DNA from: Hibiscus mutabilis
Lineage: Eukaryota; Streptophyta; Magnoliopsida; Malvales; Malvaceae
Direction: 5' to 3'
Assembly: GCA_019671005.1 (NCBI GenBank)
Contig: CM033747.1
Location: 21,293,188-21,357,187 of the forward strand
DNA: 64,000 nt
The notes beneath the pieces are model-generated. The model had not been told where the DNA came from. It saw only the letters and a list, made by a program, of their open reading frames with translations, and did no database searches. Shown piece by piece: positions 21,326 through 33,300 of the stretch. Position 1 is the first letter of the stretch; each line of letters opens with the position of its first letter. A program made the translations under genes and the position numbers.

Positions 21326-21535
21326 GATGTAGTTTACCCTAAAATTTAATGTTTATGGTTAGAATCTAGGGTTTATAGGTTAAAACCTAAACGCTCCACA
21401 TATTACCCTAAAACCTAAATTCTAACCTCTAAACCTTCAATCCTAACCCTAACCATTAAATTCTCACCATTACCCCTAAATTCTAAACACCTAAATCCTA
21501 CACCCTAAATTAAGTCTCTAAACCCTAAAACTAAA
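21326..21535. repeat. Degenerate telomere-like (CCCTAAA) tract
   Basis: About 200 bp of imperfect plant telomere repeat: one part reads GGTTTATAGG, then the rest reads CCCTAAA, ACCTAAA, ACCCTAACC and CTAAACCC many times on the plus strand with interruptions. Not a functional telomere; an old interstitial tract. Confidence 0.75.
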
Positions 21536-21749
21536 GTGTTTGTAAAAAGTAAAAGTTTTCATCGCCAGTGTATTAGATATAAATCCATTAAAAATCAGAG
21601 GGTTCCATTTCTTCATGACAACTTGGACTGAAAAACCATCCTCGCTTGCTTAACCTAAACTTTGAACAGAGTAAATGATAATTCATACCAGCCTAGATTA
21701 TAATTTTAATAGAGAAAATAATATGATTTCTTCAAAAATTCTGTCATTT
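21536..21749. other. AT-rich spacer
   Basis: Nothing recognisable between the telomere-like tract and the LINE fragment. Confidence 0.5.
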
Positions 21750-22560
21750 GTGTTGTCGATTCCTTTTTATATCAAAGAAGATTTCATTAATAAATATAGA
21801 AAATTTCAGGAGACAACTCATGTGAAATAGAATAGATCGAATTCTCAGGACATGAACAAGTTTTAGTTTTCTTTGCAAGCCAGTCGGATGCAAGGTTACC
21901 ATCTTGACGGACAAATGAGAAAGAAATACATTAGGAAAAAAAAAACAAACAAGAAAATGAAAGCATATCAGATTCAACCACTGCAGAATCTCAACAATTC
22001 TGGTTATGATTCCGATTCAATGGTAATTTTCTTTCAGCCTTGCCTATGGGCACAAATAACACCAAATCAGCATTGGCCGAGAGGGAAGAAACAAGCATTG
22101 CAATTCCTCCTTCAACTAGCCTTGTGGAGTCTCAAGATGGTAACAAGTCCTGCTTTTCATTTTTTGAAGAGGAATCTAAGGCAGCGTCACAACCGACTCT
22201 AATGAGATCATCAGGCGGAGGACGCCACGAAACAGAGGAAGACTGGGAGGAAGAATTAAAAACACAAGGAGAGTTTGCTGTAAAGAAATCTGCTTCCATG
22301 CTTACCAACGAAAGCCAGACATTGATAGGACTTCCCTGCAAGCCTTAAAAAATCCTGTCATTTCTTGCTTTCCAGATGTACCAATATAAATAAGCAATAA
22401 GAGGGCTGTGAGAAGAAAACAAATAATAACGGTCGAGCCACCATTTACAGAGCCCCAAGAAACTTCAAATTTGGGGCAATAGCTAAAGCTTGAGCAAAGG
22501 GACAAAAGAAATGCGCGTGCTCAATGGATTCTGAAACAAAATCAGAATCTAGTGCATTTT
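21750..22560 (-). pseudogene. LINE (L1-type) ORF2 C-terminal fragment, RNase H region
   Basis: Minus-strand remnant of a non-LTR retrotransposon, truncated at its 5' end. Near 22500 it reads IEHAHFFCPFAQALAIAP, the zinc-binding (zf-RVT) segment after reverse transcriptase. About 22240-22210 reads VSWRPPPDDLIRVGCDAALD, the entry into the plant LINE RNase H-like domain (catalytic aspartate in CDAA). Further on RQDGNLASDWLAKKTKT is the usual end of that domain. Several stops and frame changes. A terminal TTTGATATAAAAAGG near 21760 may be the decayed 3' end. The fragment sits about 250 bp beyond the RPL7 stop codon. Confidence 0.75.
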
Positions 22561-22809
22561 CCATGGGAAATTTTGATTCTTAAGTGCATTAATAAGGCAT
22601 CTATTCATCAAAGAATCCGAGTACTATATCTCAAAATGAAAGCAACAAATCTTTGGGAAGTTGGTTTAGAAAATATAATAATGGTAACACGCCAAGAATT
22701 CATGGTCTTAAAGAAAACAGTATCTAAATGCCAAAGAAATCAAGATCAGTATCCTTCAAAACGACCCAAAAATGCCTCAAACACTGAATTAACAACTATC
22801 GCCCAGCGT
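22561..22809 (-). other. Presumed 3' UTR and downstream flank of RPL7
   Basis: Follows the RPL7 stop codon on the minus strand. T-rich in that orientation and without open frames of note; exact polyadenylation site not determined. Confidence 0.5.
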
Positions 22810-24361
22810 CTAATTCATTCTCCGAATTAGCTCATTGATGTAATTCTCACGGTTGCCGGCATCTCCTCCTTCAACATAGTGGTTTCTCTTCTTCTTCAGA
22901 CCACCTAATGGTGCCTTGAGCTGAAAGGACCAAAGGAAATTGTTGGCCTCCTTAAAATGTGGTCCTACAGTCATGATCTCATGGATGAGATCTTCCACAC
23001 AGATGATGCCAAACTTGCCCAGAGCCTGTCAACAGTATAGCTTAGTAAATGTTCAGTCCCGGCACAAAATTCTTTAATGCAAGAAGATACAGACCTGCTC
23101 CACAATCGAGTTGTCCGTCAAAGCAGTTCTCTGTTTGTTCAACTTCCCATAACCTCTTTTGTAAATCAATTCCCTCACACTCTTGAGATTAGGGTACCTA
23201 AAATCATATATCATGAGAAATAAGATATTGAAAGCGTATATCATGACTAAAAAGCAACAGCAGGAAGTAGCAAGACTAAAAGAAATACCCGTAAGTCACG
23301 TAAGGTTCAACAAGGTGAAGCATGTTCATCGTTGCCTTGTTCACTTTAAGAAAAACACCATTGAAAATCTGCAATTGTTAACAACTTAGAACCGGATTTG
23401 ATTCATTGTTGAAAAGAAAACATTATACAGTTTCCAATACATAAAACAACCCTCAGCTTGCAGCAATGTTAGAAAAACCCATAGTTACAATGACAAAGTG
23501 GGCATCATACGGAACTTGCTAATTTACAAAAACCTAGCAATCAATTTTGAGTTACATTATCCAAATGAAAAAGTACAGAGTTCCAACAACTTAAAACTAT
23601 ATATATTATATAAAGAATATGGTACAACTTGATTTTAGACAAAAAAATCTTAAAAAAAAAAGAGCATGCTAAACACCAACATTAAAACATCAAAGAGAAA
23701 GTTTACTTCAGCTAGATATCTGAAGTCTTGACACAAATGTCACCCATCAAAGTAAGATTCACTGCATACACGCAACATTCAGACAAGGAAAAGTGGGGTA
23801 TCGGTTCTCATAATCTGTGTTCTCTTAGTTCCAGAAGAGATTTGGCAAATTACCTGTCTCAAACGCAAGAGCTGCAAGATCTTTCTTGTCCTAGGGTGCA
23901 TGGCATTGATACTGAAACCAAGACATTCACGGCTCATTACAGTTAGACTTTAGATTCGCATATAAATGTAATGTAAAAATAATCACTTACCCGCGGATTC
24001 GGATGATGAATAAGAGTTTAGCTTCTGGATCTACATAGAATCCTCCTTTCAACTTTGCCTCCCGCTTCAATTGAATCAGCTCTTTTTCCTGTCCATTACA
24101 GACCACAAACAGTTCAATTCTGAAGCTTTTATGATTTGATAAAAACAAGATTAAACATGAATCAAAACATAACAACAAATTTACCTGAGCCTCATACTCC
24201 TTTGCATATTGCTTAGCCCTATTGAAAATCAGCTTGCGGTTCTCGACTTTTTTCTTTTTTGCAACTTCAATCTCCTGCTTTTTGGCAAGCTCCCATTCTT
24301 CATTCCTCTTCTGCTTCTTCAAAAGTGACTCAGGAACCACAGCCTTAATTTCCTCACCCAT
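22810..24361 (-). CDS. RPL7: 60S ribosomal protein L7 (uL30), six coding exons
   Basis: Structural protein of the large cytosolic ribosomal subunit. Coding exons on the minus strand: 24361-24185, 24088-23991, 23911-23854, 23368-23289, 23197-23095 and 23025-22810, all with GT-AG borders. They sum to 732 bp, 243 residues, the usual plant length, with no stop and all splice phases consistent. The start MGEEIKAVVPESLLKKQKRN and the lysine-rich N-terminus match plant L7. Later exons give GGFYVDPEAKLLFIIRIRG, INAMHPRTRKILQLLRLRQ, FNGVFLKVNKATMNMLHLV and YPNLKSVRELIYKRGYGKLN; the last exon starts ALGKFGIICVEDLIHEIMTV and ends with GGDAGNRENYINELIRRMN. The 5' UTR has its own intron. This is the only intact host gene found; nothing suggests decay. 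Confidence 0.97.
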
Positions 24362-24363
24362 TT

Positions 24364-24717
24364 CTAGTCCACATTATTATCAAATCAAAATCAATCAGAA
24401 AATAAAAATATATTCTACAGACAGAAATATAGAAACAATGGAATGAGTTATCTAAATCACGCTCATTCATAGATGAAAAATCCACAAATAAGCACCAAGG
24501 AAAGAACATTTTCCTCTAATGGGCAATCATTTCAAAATAAAAAGTTGGAAATTGAACAAAGCACCCTGCTAGTTCACATAATATATTACAACCCAATACG
24601 TATCCCGACAAATGGTTGATAAAACTTCAAGAAAAAAATTACAGATTTCTGCAAAGAAATTGTTGTTCTCTTATTACAGTTCTTGCAGGTTTGCCAGAAA
24701 GCACAGCAGATGATTAC
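24364..24717 (-). other. RPL7: 5' UTR intron of RPL7
   Basis: Predicted 354-bp leader intron: donor CAG|GTAATC at 24720-24716 and acceptor GGACTAG|AA just two bases before the ATG. Leader introns are common in plant ribosomal protein genes. Inferred from splice signals only. Confidence 0.7.
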
Positions 24718-24758
24718 CTGAAATGTGGCGGGTCTCGGATGCGGCAGATAAAAACGAG

Positions 24759-24767
24759 TTAGGGTTT
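24759..24767 (-). promoter_or_regulatory. RPL7: Telo-box AAACCCTAA
   Basis: AAACCCTAA on the minus strand (TTAGGGTTT on plus), in the leader region about 40 bp upstream of the 5' UTR intron. This element is typical of plant translation-machinery genes, where it acts with TGGGCY (site II) motifs; a TGGGCT motif is seen at 24908-24913 and another near 24838-24848. Confidence 0.8.
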
Positions 24768-24901
24768 GCAGAACTTTTACAATCTAATTTCAATGGAGTG
24801 GTATTATTTCCAGCCTCTAAGGTTTTTAGGTGATTGGATTTGGGCTTTTGTTAGTTTGAATGAAAAAATGGATTGTTACCTTGATTCAACCCAAAATGCC
24901 C

Positions 24902-24909
24902 TTTTTATA
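24902..24909 (-). promoter_or_regulatory. RPL7: Putative TATA box of RPL7
   Basis: TATAAAAA on the minus strand, preceded by TTGGGC. It lies about 140 bp upstream of the telo-box and about 185 bp upstream of the leader-intron donor. Confidence 0.6.
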
Positions 24910-24949
24910 GCCCAATTCTATTGAACAAACCTTAATCGAACAAATTTTT

Positions 24950-25790
24950 GAATATAATTTTTGGTTTTTTTCTTAGATTTGTTTAATTCACCAATAAAAG
25001 TAGATTTTAATCTATCTAAACCCAGATTTAAAATTTATTGAAATAGAATAAATTGAATTTTTAACACGAGTACGTTAGTTTTATTAGAATAGAAAAAACT
25101 TAAAAATATAATCAGAGTTTACAACTCAGGTAAATAAACTTGATCCAGATATATTCCTAAAAATACGAAAACTAACGTCTCTAGATCAAAAACAGGATCA
25201 TACAAAAGAAAAAGTAAAAACCCTAACTCAAAGACTCGAAACAAAAAATACAAACATCACCAAAGTTCGAAGATGAAAGGTAAAAAAGATACAATACTAA
25301 GGCATGTTGACAACACGGTTATTACCATAACTCAATCATGAATGAGAACGGTAATGGTGAGCTCGTATCCAAATCTAGTTCGAGGGTCCAAAATAAGGAG
25401 ATCAACAGGATAATCAAAAGAGCATCGTCTTGACCAATCGTGTCAACGTCGAATCTAACCCTGATAGAAAAACAAATGAAAAAATAAGCGGTCAAGTGAC
25501 CGATTAAGAGAAAAAAGTGTCAAAAGGTAGAGAAAAACGTGTCACAAAGACAGAGTTATTGAATTTAAAAAACTAGAAAATAAATAACAAAACCAAAGAA
25601 AAATACCAACGGGCAACAACCAGCACCCAGATAGTGTCGTCGTCGTCCACTCAAAGATGAAAAAGAAAAAAAGTTACAAATGCCATAGGGAAAAAGAAAA
25701 GAGGCGATTAGGTCATAAATAAAGAATAATAAAAAATGAGGATTTTTTCATTAACTTGAACTCGAACAAAATAGATAACATTGTTGTACC
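24950..25790. other. Intergenic DNA upstream of RPL7, no feature recognised
   Basis: AT-rich, no reading frame or repeat family recognised. A short CCCTAACTC phrase at about 25220 is isolated. Confidence 0.5.
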
Positions 25791-27019
25791 TTCGCTAAAC
25801 ACATTCGGAAAACTCTACCTCCGAGAAAACACCTTCATCCTCGCACCATACCATGGAGCCCGAAGCTCTTCCCTTAACCATTTCTACACCTCCAGACCCA
25901 TCAGCTCCGGAGACCGCTGCGCTGAGACAAGATAGCCATCAAGTCCGACTGAGTTTACAGCCAGCCCGTCAATAGCAATCACTAGGCCTGACATGGTCTC
26001 ATCAAACGTCACTCCGTCTATAACACCAAAGGGGTATAAATACCCTAAGACCGAAGGTAAAGGGGACGACTCTACAATGACTATCCTCTACATCGACCAT
26101 TCTCTCTCTCATCTCCCTATGACTTCGACCCCCAATTCTACATTGTTTGCGGCTCTAGACCCCAAGTTAACCAGGGGTGAACCACCTAATTTTAATAACA
26201 ACCACCGTCCATCGTAACTCTTCGCCCGTCCCATAATAGGTGAACCACCAATCCTAGCCCCAAACCTTCCTTAGACCAACGTCTCTACCTCCTTATCTGG
26301 TGTCGCCCAAAATCAACATCAACAATTGATGCGGTGAACATAGACGTCTTCCCGACCAAGAAAATTAGTCATGATAGTTCTCCTATTCCCGACAATCCTC
26401 TATTTCCCCCGGTGACGCTCTTGCCACTATCAATTTCTACTGACAACGGCATGATTGATGGTAAAGAGGGAAACAACAAAGAGAATGGGTAATCAATCTC
26501 TCACCAACATCATCTGAGGCTATCACCGTAGGATAAACAGGACGACAGCTTCTCACCGTTAATATTGATGGCGGCAAACTGAGCACTATTGAGAGCCTGC
26601 CGCCCAGTTAAAGTTTGAGACCACCCCAACCAACAGGGGGAAGGTAGTTTAAAGAAGTTGTGCTTCTTGGCCAACTCCGCAAAGCCAACCCTCTGGCACA
26701 ATCGCCAGCAAAAAAATGCAACGACACCTCACACACACTCACTAACAGCCCATGTTATAGGGGTGCGAGGTGAGGATAAAAAAGAGTGCCATCCCCATAT
26801 CCCATAAAGGGTGTCATTGGCATCAAGACAAAGAGGCATCAACAGTAGAAGTAGGGGCTGCCCCTAAACTGAGGACTACACACATAAAAAGCACTGTTGA
26901 CCGAAGACCTCCTCCTTCTCCCCTATAACACCCCTAGGTATAGAAGGAAAAGCATGGCATCCTAGGTAGTTTAGAACCTAGATGGCCTCAGAAATAGATG
27001 TTACCAATTGTAAATGTAA
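25791..27019. other. Unidentified, relatively GC-rich DNA
   Basis: More G+C than the neighbourhood, with proline-like codon runs on the plus strand (25993-26217) and a 63-residue minus frame at 26701-26510 containing GWSQTLTGRQALNSAQFAA. No domain recognised in any frame and stops are frequent. It borders the repeat copy at 27020-27440 and could be part of the same unknown element. Confidence 0.4.
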
Positions 27020-27440
27020 AAATATATGGATTATATGGTAGCCTCCGTCTTCTAGCTACCTTTGTGCGCAAGACAAAAAAAGCACAGAGGACTCCCAACC
27101 AATGAAATAAAAGTAGGATCTACACGACAACGAAATTTCTACAAACATCTCTCCAACGAATAAACTTTGCCATAAATGCACACTCCTTCAAACCTTCAGG
27201 TATTGGGGAAACCCACTTTATTCGAGCACCTTAGGAACTTGGTACAATCCTAAGGAAAATTCAAAATTATTACTCGAATGAATGATTACATATTTCTCCA
27301 CATGTCTACATTACCTATTTTGGGTCCCCTCTGTCTGCATATCATTTTTGAATTTCAATTGTTTCTACAAGGGGCACAGATATGACTCCACCCCAACTTA
27401 TGAGCAAGTCTGCAAAAGCACAAATGTAATCCCCGCAGAC
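27020..27440 (-). repeat. Second, inverted copy of the 2500-2911 repeat
   Basis: Its reverse complement aligns with 2500-2911 over about 400 bp with small gaps. Shared landmarks: GGGTTTCCCCAATACCT, ATTCGTTGGAGAGATGTTTG and GTGCCCCTTGTA. The open frame at 27282-27476 lies across its end and has no recognised domain. Confidence 0.7.
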
Positions 27441-27505
27441 CACCTCAACACCCAAATACTCCACATGCGGCTTTAACCTTTCTACGCTCGTTTTTCTAAG
27501 GGTTC

Positions 27506-28237
27506 TGTAACATCCCCGATCTCATCAGATTTGAGATGTTAAATATAGGCTACCTTTAACCCGGCATATAAAATTTTGTTTAATTTAAAATTGTTAATGT
27601 TTTGATTTTGATATAACAAGGACTTAATTGCAAATAAATAAAATTTTAAGGTACATGAAATTAGTCACATTTGACAAACATTCCAATTAAAATAATTCTC
27701 TAAGTCAATTCTTTCAAAACTCTATAATTTTCTAAGTGTTTTGGTACTCAAACAAATTATTTTGTTAAGTGAGTACTGATACGGGCATATGCGTACTGGT
27801 ACAAGTTTTTAACACTATAAATTGTTTTATTCTTAATGGTAACTGAGGTACCGGTACGGCTTTTCAACACTGTAAATCTAAATGGTTAACTGAGTACCAA
27901 TACTTTAGCGTACTAGTATGGGCATTAAAAATAATATTTTAATGACGTCAATTTTGGAGCGAAAATAGTTTTCAAATGAATTGAGTATCAGTACGGGAAT
28001 ACATGTACCAATATGCTTAGTTCACAAAGATTTCAAGGATTCTAGTGAGTAAATTCAGTACCATAACGGTATGAGCGTACCATTACCCATTGTATTTACT
28101 TCACTCCGTACGAATACGTAAGTCGCGTACCCATACCCATTTGTTGCAACAACTATTTCTATTTTGAATAGGTATCGGTACAGAAGTCTGCTTACCGATA
28201 CCCACACTTGCCAAATGATCGGTGTGAAAATGTTACA
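27506..28237. repeat. LTR fragment or solo LTR with CGTATCGGTACG-type motifs
   Basis: Starts TGTAACATCCCC and may end TGTTACA at 28237, giving TG...CA ends, but flanking pentamers (GGTTC and CTTTT) do not match, so it may be a fragment. It contains a cluster of degenerate palindromic motifs between 27775 and 28205, for example GTACCGGTACGG near 27850, GTATCAGTACGGG near 27987 and GTATCGGTACAG near 28171. Confidence 0.55.
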
Positions 28238-28259
28238 CTTTTAGTTCAAGCTACACTAT

Positions 28260-28752
28260 TGATGCAAGAATAGAAACAAGGAAATCTTGTTTGAATATCG
28301 ATCCCACAATGATAGTGTATTACGCTTATACTTATGTGACTACAATACAATACTGCAAAAGTGGTAGTTGTGGGTGCAATGGTGGTTGCAATAACAAGAT
28401 TAAAAGGAGTGTAAATGATTCAATGTGGTAGCAATAACATAGTATAATAAAAGATAGAGAAATATGGGAATAAAGCCCAGATCTCCTTGGTTTAGCTTGG
28501 CAAAAAGATCAAGTACGCCTCGAGGTGAAATGATTGTTCAATCAACGATGTAGTGGTCAGCTCGAGTATTAGCTTCCATTTAACCTTCAACCATTGACTC
28601 AGGAATGTAGATCGGCTTCAACTTTCGTTGTAAGTCAATACTATAACCTTTAGAACAAGTGGACCAACTTTCATTGCATCCAACCAACTTTCGTTGTAAT
28701 AACTCATTAATCTGACTCACTACTGCATTCGTCGATGTTAATGGCTGGTTTA
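28260..28752 (-). repeat. Athila element D 3' LTR, left piece
   Basis: Starts TGATGCAAGAATAG and breaks at GTTTA (28748-28752), the target duplicated by element C. It carries three ACTTTCGTTGTAA-like repeats at 28622-28700. Confidence 0.7.
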
Positions 28753-30337
28753 TGTCACACCCTAAAAACTAGTCTAGTCGAAATTCAGTTCTGGTGATAA
28801 AAAAATTTGTACCGGATTTGCCTAATTAATATAATGGCTCAAGCCTTGTACTTCATTTTGATGAAATGAATCCTATTAGAGCCTAATTGATGATTTTGGA
28901 CCTTATTGAAAGAATTGAAAGCCTTTTAGTGACTAAATTGTGAAAATTGAGAGTTTGGGGGAAAAGTACAAACTTGGAAGAATTGAAGGACTAACCTTGT
29001 AATTAACCCTTTTTAAGGATGACTCACCTTTTTGCTTGAGCTATCCCACGTGAAACCCTTATGTTTTTACAAGAAAAGTTGATGGCTAATTGGTAGCCAT
29101 TATGGCTATCCATTTGTTGGGAAATTAAAAAAATGTAAAATAAGCTTACCCAACCTTGGAGGAAACCATATGATTGGCTTGTTGTGAGGCGAAATAATAA
29201 ATTAATTAAGTTACCCTTTGTTGTAGGAAAGTTTGTGTCTTATAAGGAAAAGAAAGATTGAAAGAGGAAACATTTTCCAAAAGCTAACCGAGACCTCTCC
29301 TTGCTATTTTCATTTCCCTTAAAGCAAGCACCTTAAGCACACACCTCTATTGTTGTCTTCTCCACCAAGCTCAAGCAAGCACCTCTCTCAAATCCTTGGA
29401 ATTTCTTTAATCTCTAAGTATTAATAGAAAGCTCTTGGATTGGTAAGTTTGATTCCTCAATCAATTTAAGAATTCCATGAATCCTTGAAGTTTAATTTCA
29501 AGATTTAAGTATTGAAGATCAAAGTTACACCCATGTGTTATAAGCTCAAATTCATGAAGTTAATGTTGCCTTCAAGCTTTAGAAAGCCTAAACGTTGTTT
29601 TTGAATCAATAAGTTTTGGTCTTTAATATGTTTCCCTAATTTGATCTAGTGCAAGTTGTGGAAGAAAAGCCATCATTATCATCCCATAAATCGAGCACCT
29701 CTAAAGGCAAGGGAATCATTATTCGAGAGCCTTGAATCTCCTAAGTACTAGGTGAGTGTAGTTGAGTCTCGGGAATGGCTAGGTGCCATCCCGGTTGCAT
29801 TTGATTATGTTTTCTATATTGTATTTATGTTAGGAAAGCTCAAGTAGAGCACACATGAGAGGATTTCATTTGGTAAGCATGGTAAGGTTACCATATTGGT
29901 TTTTATGCTTGATGATGATTTATGTGTTATATGAAGCATGTTAATTATGGGCTTTTATCAAAATGATGCATATATGTGAAACATGCCTTAATGTTAAATT
30001 AATGGTCCATATGACTCAATACGCTGTTATATGAATTATGGAACCAAGGTTCATTATGTTAAAGTTTGAAATGGTTTATGATTCATGGTTACGAGAAATG
30101 GTAAGTGATGAAATTAAGCCCTTTGGACATTTGTGGACTTTGGATACAATTGGCATGCCATAGGATTATTTGAGCTGATCATGTAAGGGATTGGACTACG
30201 GTCCGGGCTACGGCCTATATATGGTGTAAAGGTTGGATTGTGTAAGGGATTTGAACTACGGTTCAAGGCTAAGGCCTATATGTGATATGGTTTGGTGTTT
30301 GGGGTAATCTGCGTATCCATGAGTTGCTATGTCCGAA
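28753..30337 (+). repeat. Element C 5' LTR, left part
   Basis: Matches 57256-58830 of the 3' LTR closely. It includes a probable leader (GACCTCTCCTTGC near 29290) and the hairpin array at 30193-30277. It breaks at 30337 where element A is inserted and resumes at 51009. Confidence 0.9.
30193..30277 (+). repeat. Hairpin array with constant loop TACG/TAAG in element C LTR
   Basis: Four adjacent hairpins: GGAC/GTCC (30193-30204), GGC/GCC (30206-30215), TTGAAC/GTTCAA (30251-30266) and AGGC/GCCT (30266-30277), loops TACG, TACG, TACG and TAAG. In the 3' LTR (about 58690-58790) the third and fourth are retained with loops TATG and TAAT, while the first has lost pairing. A TGGCATGCCA palindrome precedes the array at 30151. 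Confidence 0.85.
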
Positions 30338-33300
30338 TGTAACCCCTCGACCCGACCTAGACACCTGACCGAGCTGAGAGTGCTACATTAGGTTTGCCGA
30401 AGCAAACCGGAGAAAGGTTACGAAAAGTCAGTCCATTTTTTCTTTTATCTTGTCTAAATGCAAATTAATGTTCCTATATGTTCATACTTGCAGCGGGTAG
30501 GTTCTCGAATGAAACGAGACACAAAAGACAATAAATTGCATCATATTCAAAACTGAGGACTAAAACATAAATACTTTAAATTAAAAAACCAAAATTGAAT
30601 TTAAGGTTACCAATCCTCAATTAGCCCGTTTACATGCCAACATGATAAATTCCAGATCAATTTAATCATCCCAATTCATACAATTGCATTCCCAAAACTC
30701 AGGGACCAAAATGAAAGAACCAAAAACTTTCAAGATTCCAAAATAACCAACTTAACGGTACCCATATCGGTACGCGTACTCATGTTTCCATACGCCCTTA
30801 CGTTCTCAATAACTCAGAATCTAGTAGCTAAAACCCGTACCGAAATGCTTGTTCGCGTATTGGTACGCCTGGCAAAAATGCCTATGACCGTATCGAAAAC
30901 TTGCTCGAGTACCGAAACGTTAAGCCTGAAAAGGCAGAATCGTATCGAAAAACCTTCTCGCGTATCGAAACGCTATGCCTGAAATGGCCTAGCCATATCG
31001 GTACGGGGACACCTATTTTGATACTCCTGGACCTGTAATGACATTCTTAGTTGTTTTTTCACACAAAATTAGATGCACTTAGGTCATAGCAACTTACATA
31101 CATACATATAAGCATCCAACATCATATTTAACAACAATTGTACCAAGGTTTAACTACAACACAAGATTATGCCACCCAAAAGGTTGATCTAGAAGCATGC
31201 TCCCTATAACTCACCACTAAACATACCAAAATGCCTAACTAAGAAATTATCAGCAAGAACACCATACCAACAACACATCAATACCATACTCAACAGGATT
31301 AGCTCATCAAAACATGTCATCCAAGCAAAACCATCTAGATGCATACCTAGGTAACTATATAACATCAACCATAGGTAACGGTGCATGATAAGCGAAACAT
31401 CAACAATCAAACTCCAAAATCACAGCATCACACATGCTCAAAACCAGGGAAAACTGAATTACAAATCCCAAAAATCCATGGCGAACACATTGCCTTATTA
31501 ACCGAAAACTAAAACCAAGTTCATACTCAACTAGTCTTGTCCTCGGATCACTTAATCATTGCCTTTGCTGCCTCCAAGCTTTAATGCTCTGCATCATTAG
31601 AGAAATGAGAGCGTAAGCACACATGCTTAGTAAGGATGCTATTAAACGATGATGCATTTAAAACCCTTGAAAACCAAATCTTGTTTTCAAACCATGCTTA
31701 CGACCTAAGGAAGTTCCAATAATTTCAAATCAAAACATGCATATCAACCATATGCTAAACCATATAGATATATGTTATACATGCTTAATCCCAAAGCATC
31801 AAATACAAAACCATGCTTAAATCCCAAAGCATTATAAACAAATTCAACATTAGAATTCTTATATATTGGCAATTATAGTGACCTCAGATAGTCGTACACT
31901 ATCCTTGATTAGCCGACCGCTAATCTTTAGTAACCGACTGTTAACTTTACACATCAGATAAATGGATCTCCCTTAATGACCGACCATCATCAAGACTATC
32001 CCATGCCGACCGCATGAATTTACAACCTTTTCGACCGTAAGCTTTACATCAACAAGGGGAACCGACCGTTCAACCCAAGTGGTAACAAGATAGTCCGGGT
32101 AGCTGACTGCTATACCTCAAAGACTCTTAACCCACGATCGATTTTTAACCATATTATAGTGCACTTTATCCTATGGCATGGCAACTATATTCGAATGTTT
32201 TCTCACCTTGTCACATAGCCAATATCATTTACAAAACCATTTGCTCACTGTTTTACAATGCATTATACAAAATCCCCATATATGCAAATCACATTGCCAT
32301 AGCAATAACACATTCCTGACCGGAATAAAAACCAATGTTCACTAGTATTAAATATACCTTTAAGACCGCATATGTTCTTTAAAATCATGCATTAACAATA
32401 AGTAAAGCAAACCATGTTTACGACTAAAACATGAATCACACATACTCATATCCGAACCGATATTGAAGAGCAAAAGAGGGAAACTTACTTCCGAGCTTCG
32501 ATAAGTATTTCAAACTTATCCTAAACTCTTAAAACCACTTTCAAACCTTTGAAAGACTTTTAAGACCGTTTCCACTCACCGATTTCACTTTGCCATGCTT
32601 GTTACTGCGAAACAAGCTCCCGGCAAGTCTAGAACCACCTCAAGATGCTACGCCTTGATTATTCCCTATTTCGGCCACACAAAACCAGAAGAAACATGCA
32701 TTAAAATGCATCCAATACTCTGTTTCAACCCAAAATCCCGTAGCTCTCAAGATGCCAACTCAAAACTCATCATAAACTTGCCGAAATCAACATCAAACAC
32801 TACTCAATCTTAACCCAGCCATAATATAGCGATTCAAAACATCAAGCTTCATCAATTAATATCTAAAAACTCATTCCCAACATCCTTTTACTTCCAGCAA
32901 TGATTAAACACCTTAAACACCCCAAAACCCTTAACTAACAACCTAACAATTAGAGATTCAACCAAATTCGGGATTCCATTATTAAAAAAAACTTATCCAC
33001 ACTATAATACATCCAAAATAAGATTGAAATCAATCCACAACACTGGAAAAACAAATCCAAATCGAAAATCACAAGATCCTTCAATTAAACCTCAATTAAG
33101 CTAAAATCCATAATTAATTAATCAAAACCTATTAGAAAACATATGTAAAGAGCCAAGAACCTTTCATTAGAGGAGAAGAACGAAACTTACCTCCAATGAA
33201 TGAGTTTCCCCTTAATTGGATGGTTTTTCCTTTCAAAAAATAAAGAAATTCAATAAGATTTTTGGAAAACAAATTGAGAAATCATTTAGCAAATCAATGA

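Noticed and set aside
21873..22505. Several overlapping open frames on both strands near 22 kb
   Set aside because: Only the minus-strand fragments fit the LINE zf-RVT/RNase H pattern; the others are shadows.
23183..23389. 68-codon plus-strand frame
   Set aside because: It lies antisense to RPL7 exons 4 and 5 and the introns beside them.
26510..26701. Short minus-strand frame as a gene
   Set aside because: 63 codons, no recognised domain and frequent stops on either side; left as unidentified DNA.
2500..27440. One large inverted-repeat transposon spanning 2.5-27.4 kb
   Set aside because: The two copies are only moderately similar, RPL7 and several unrelated elements lie between, and no target duplication was found.
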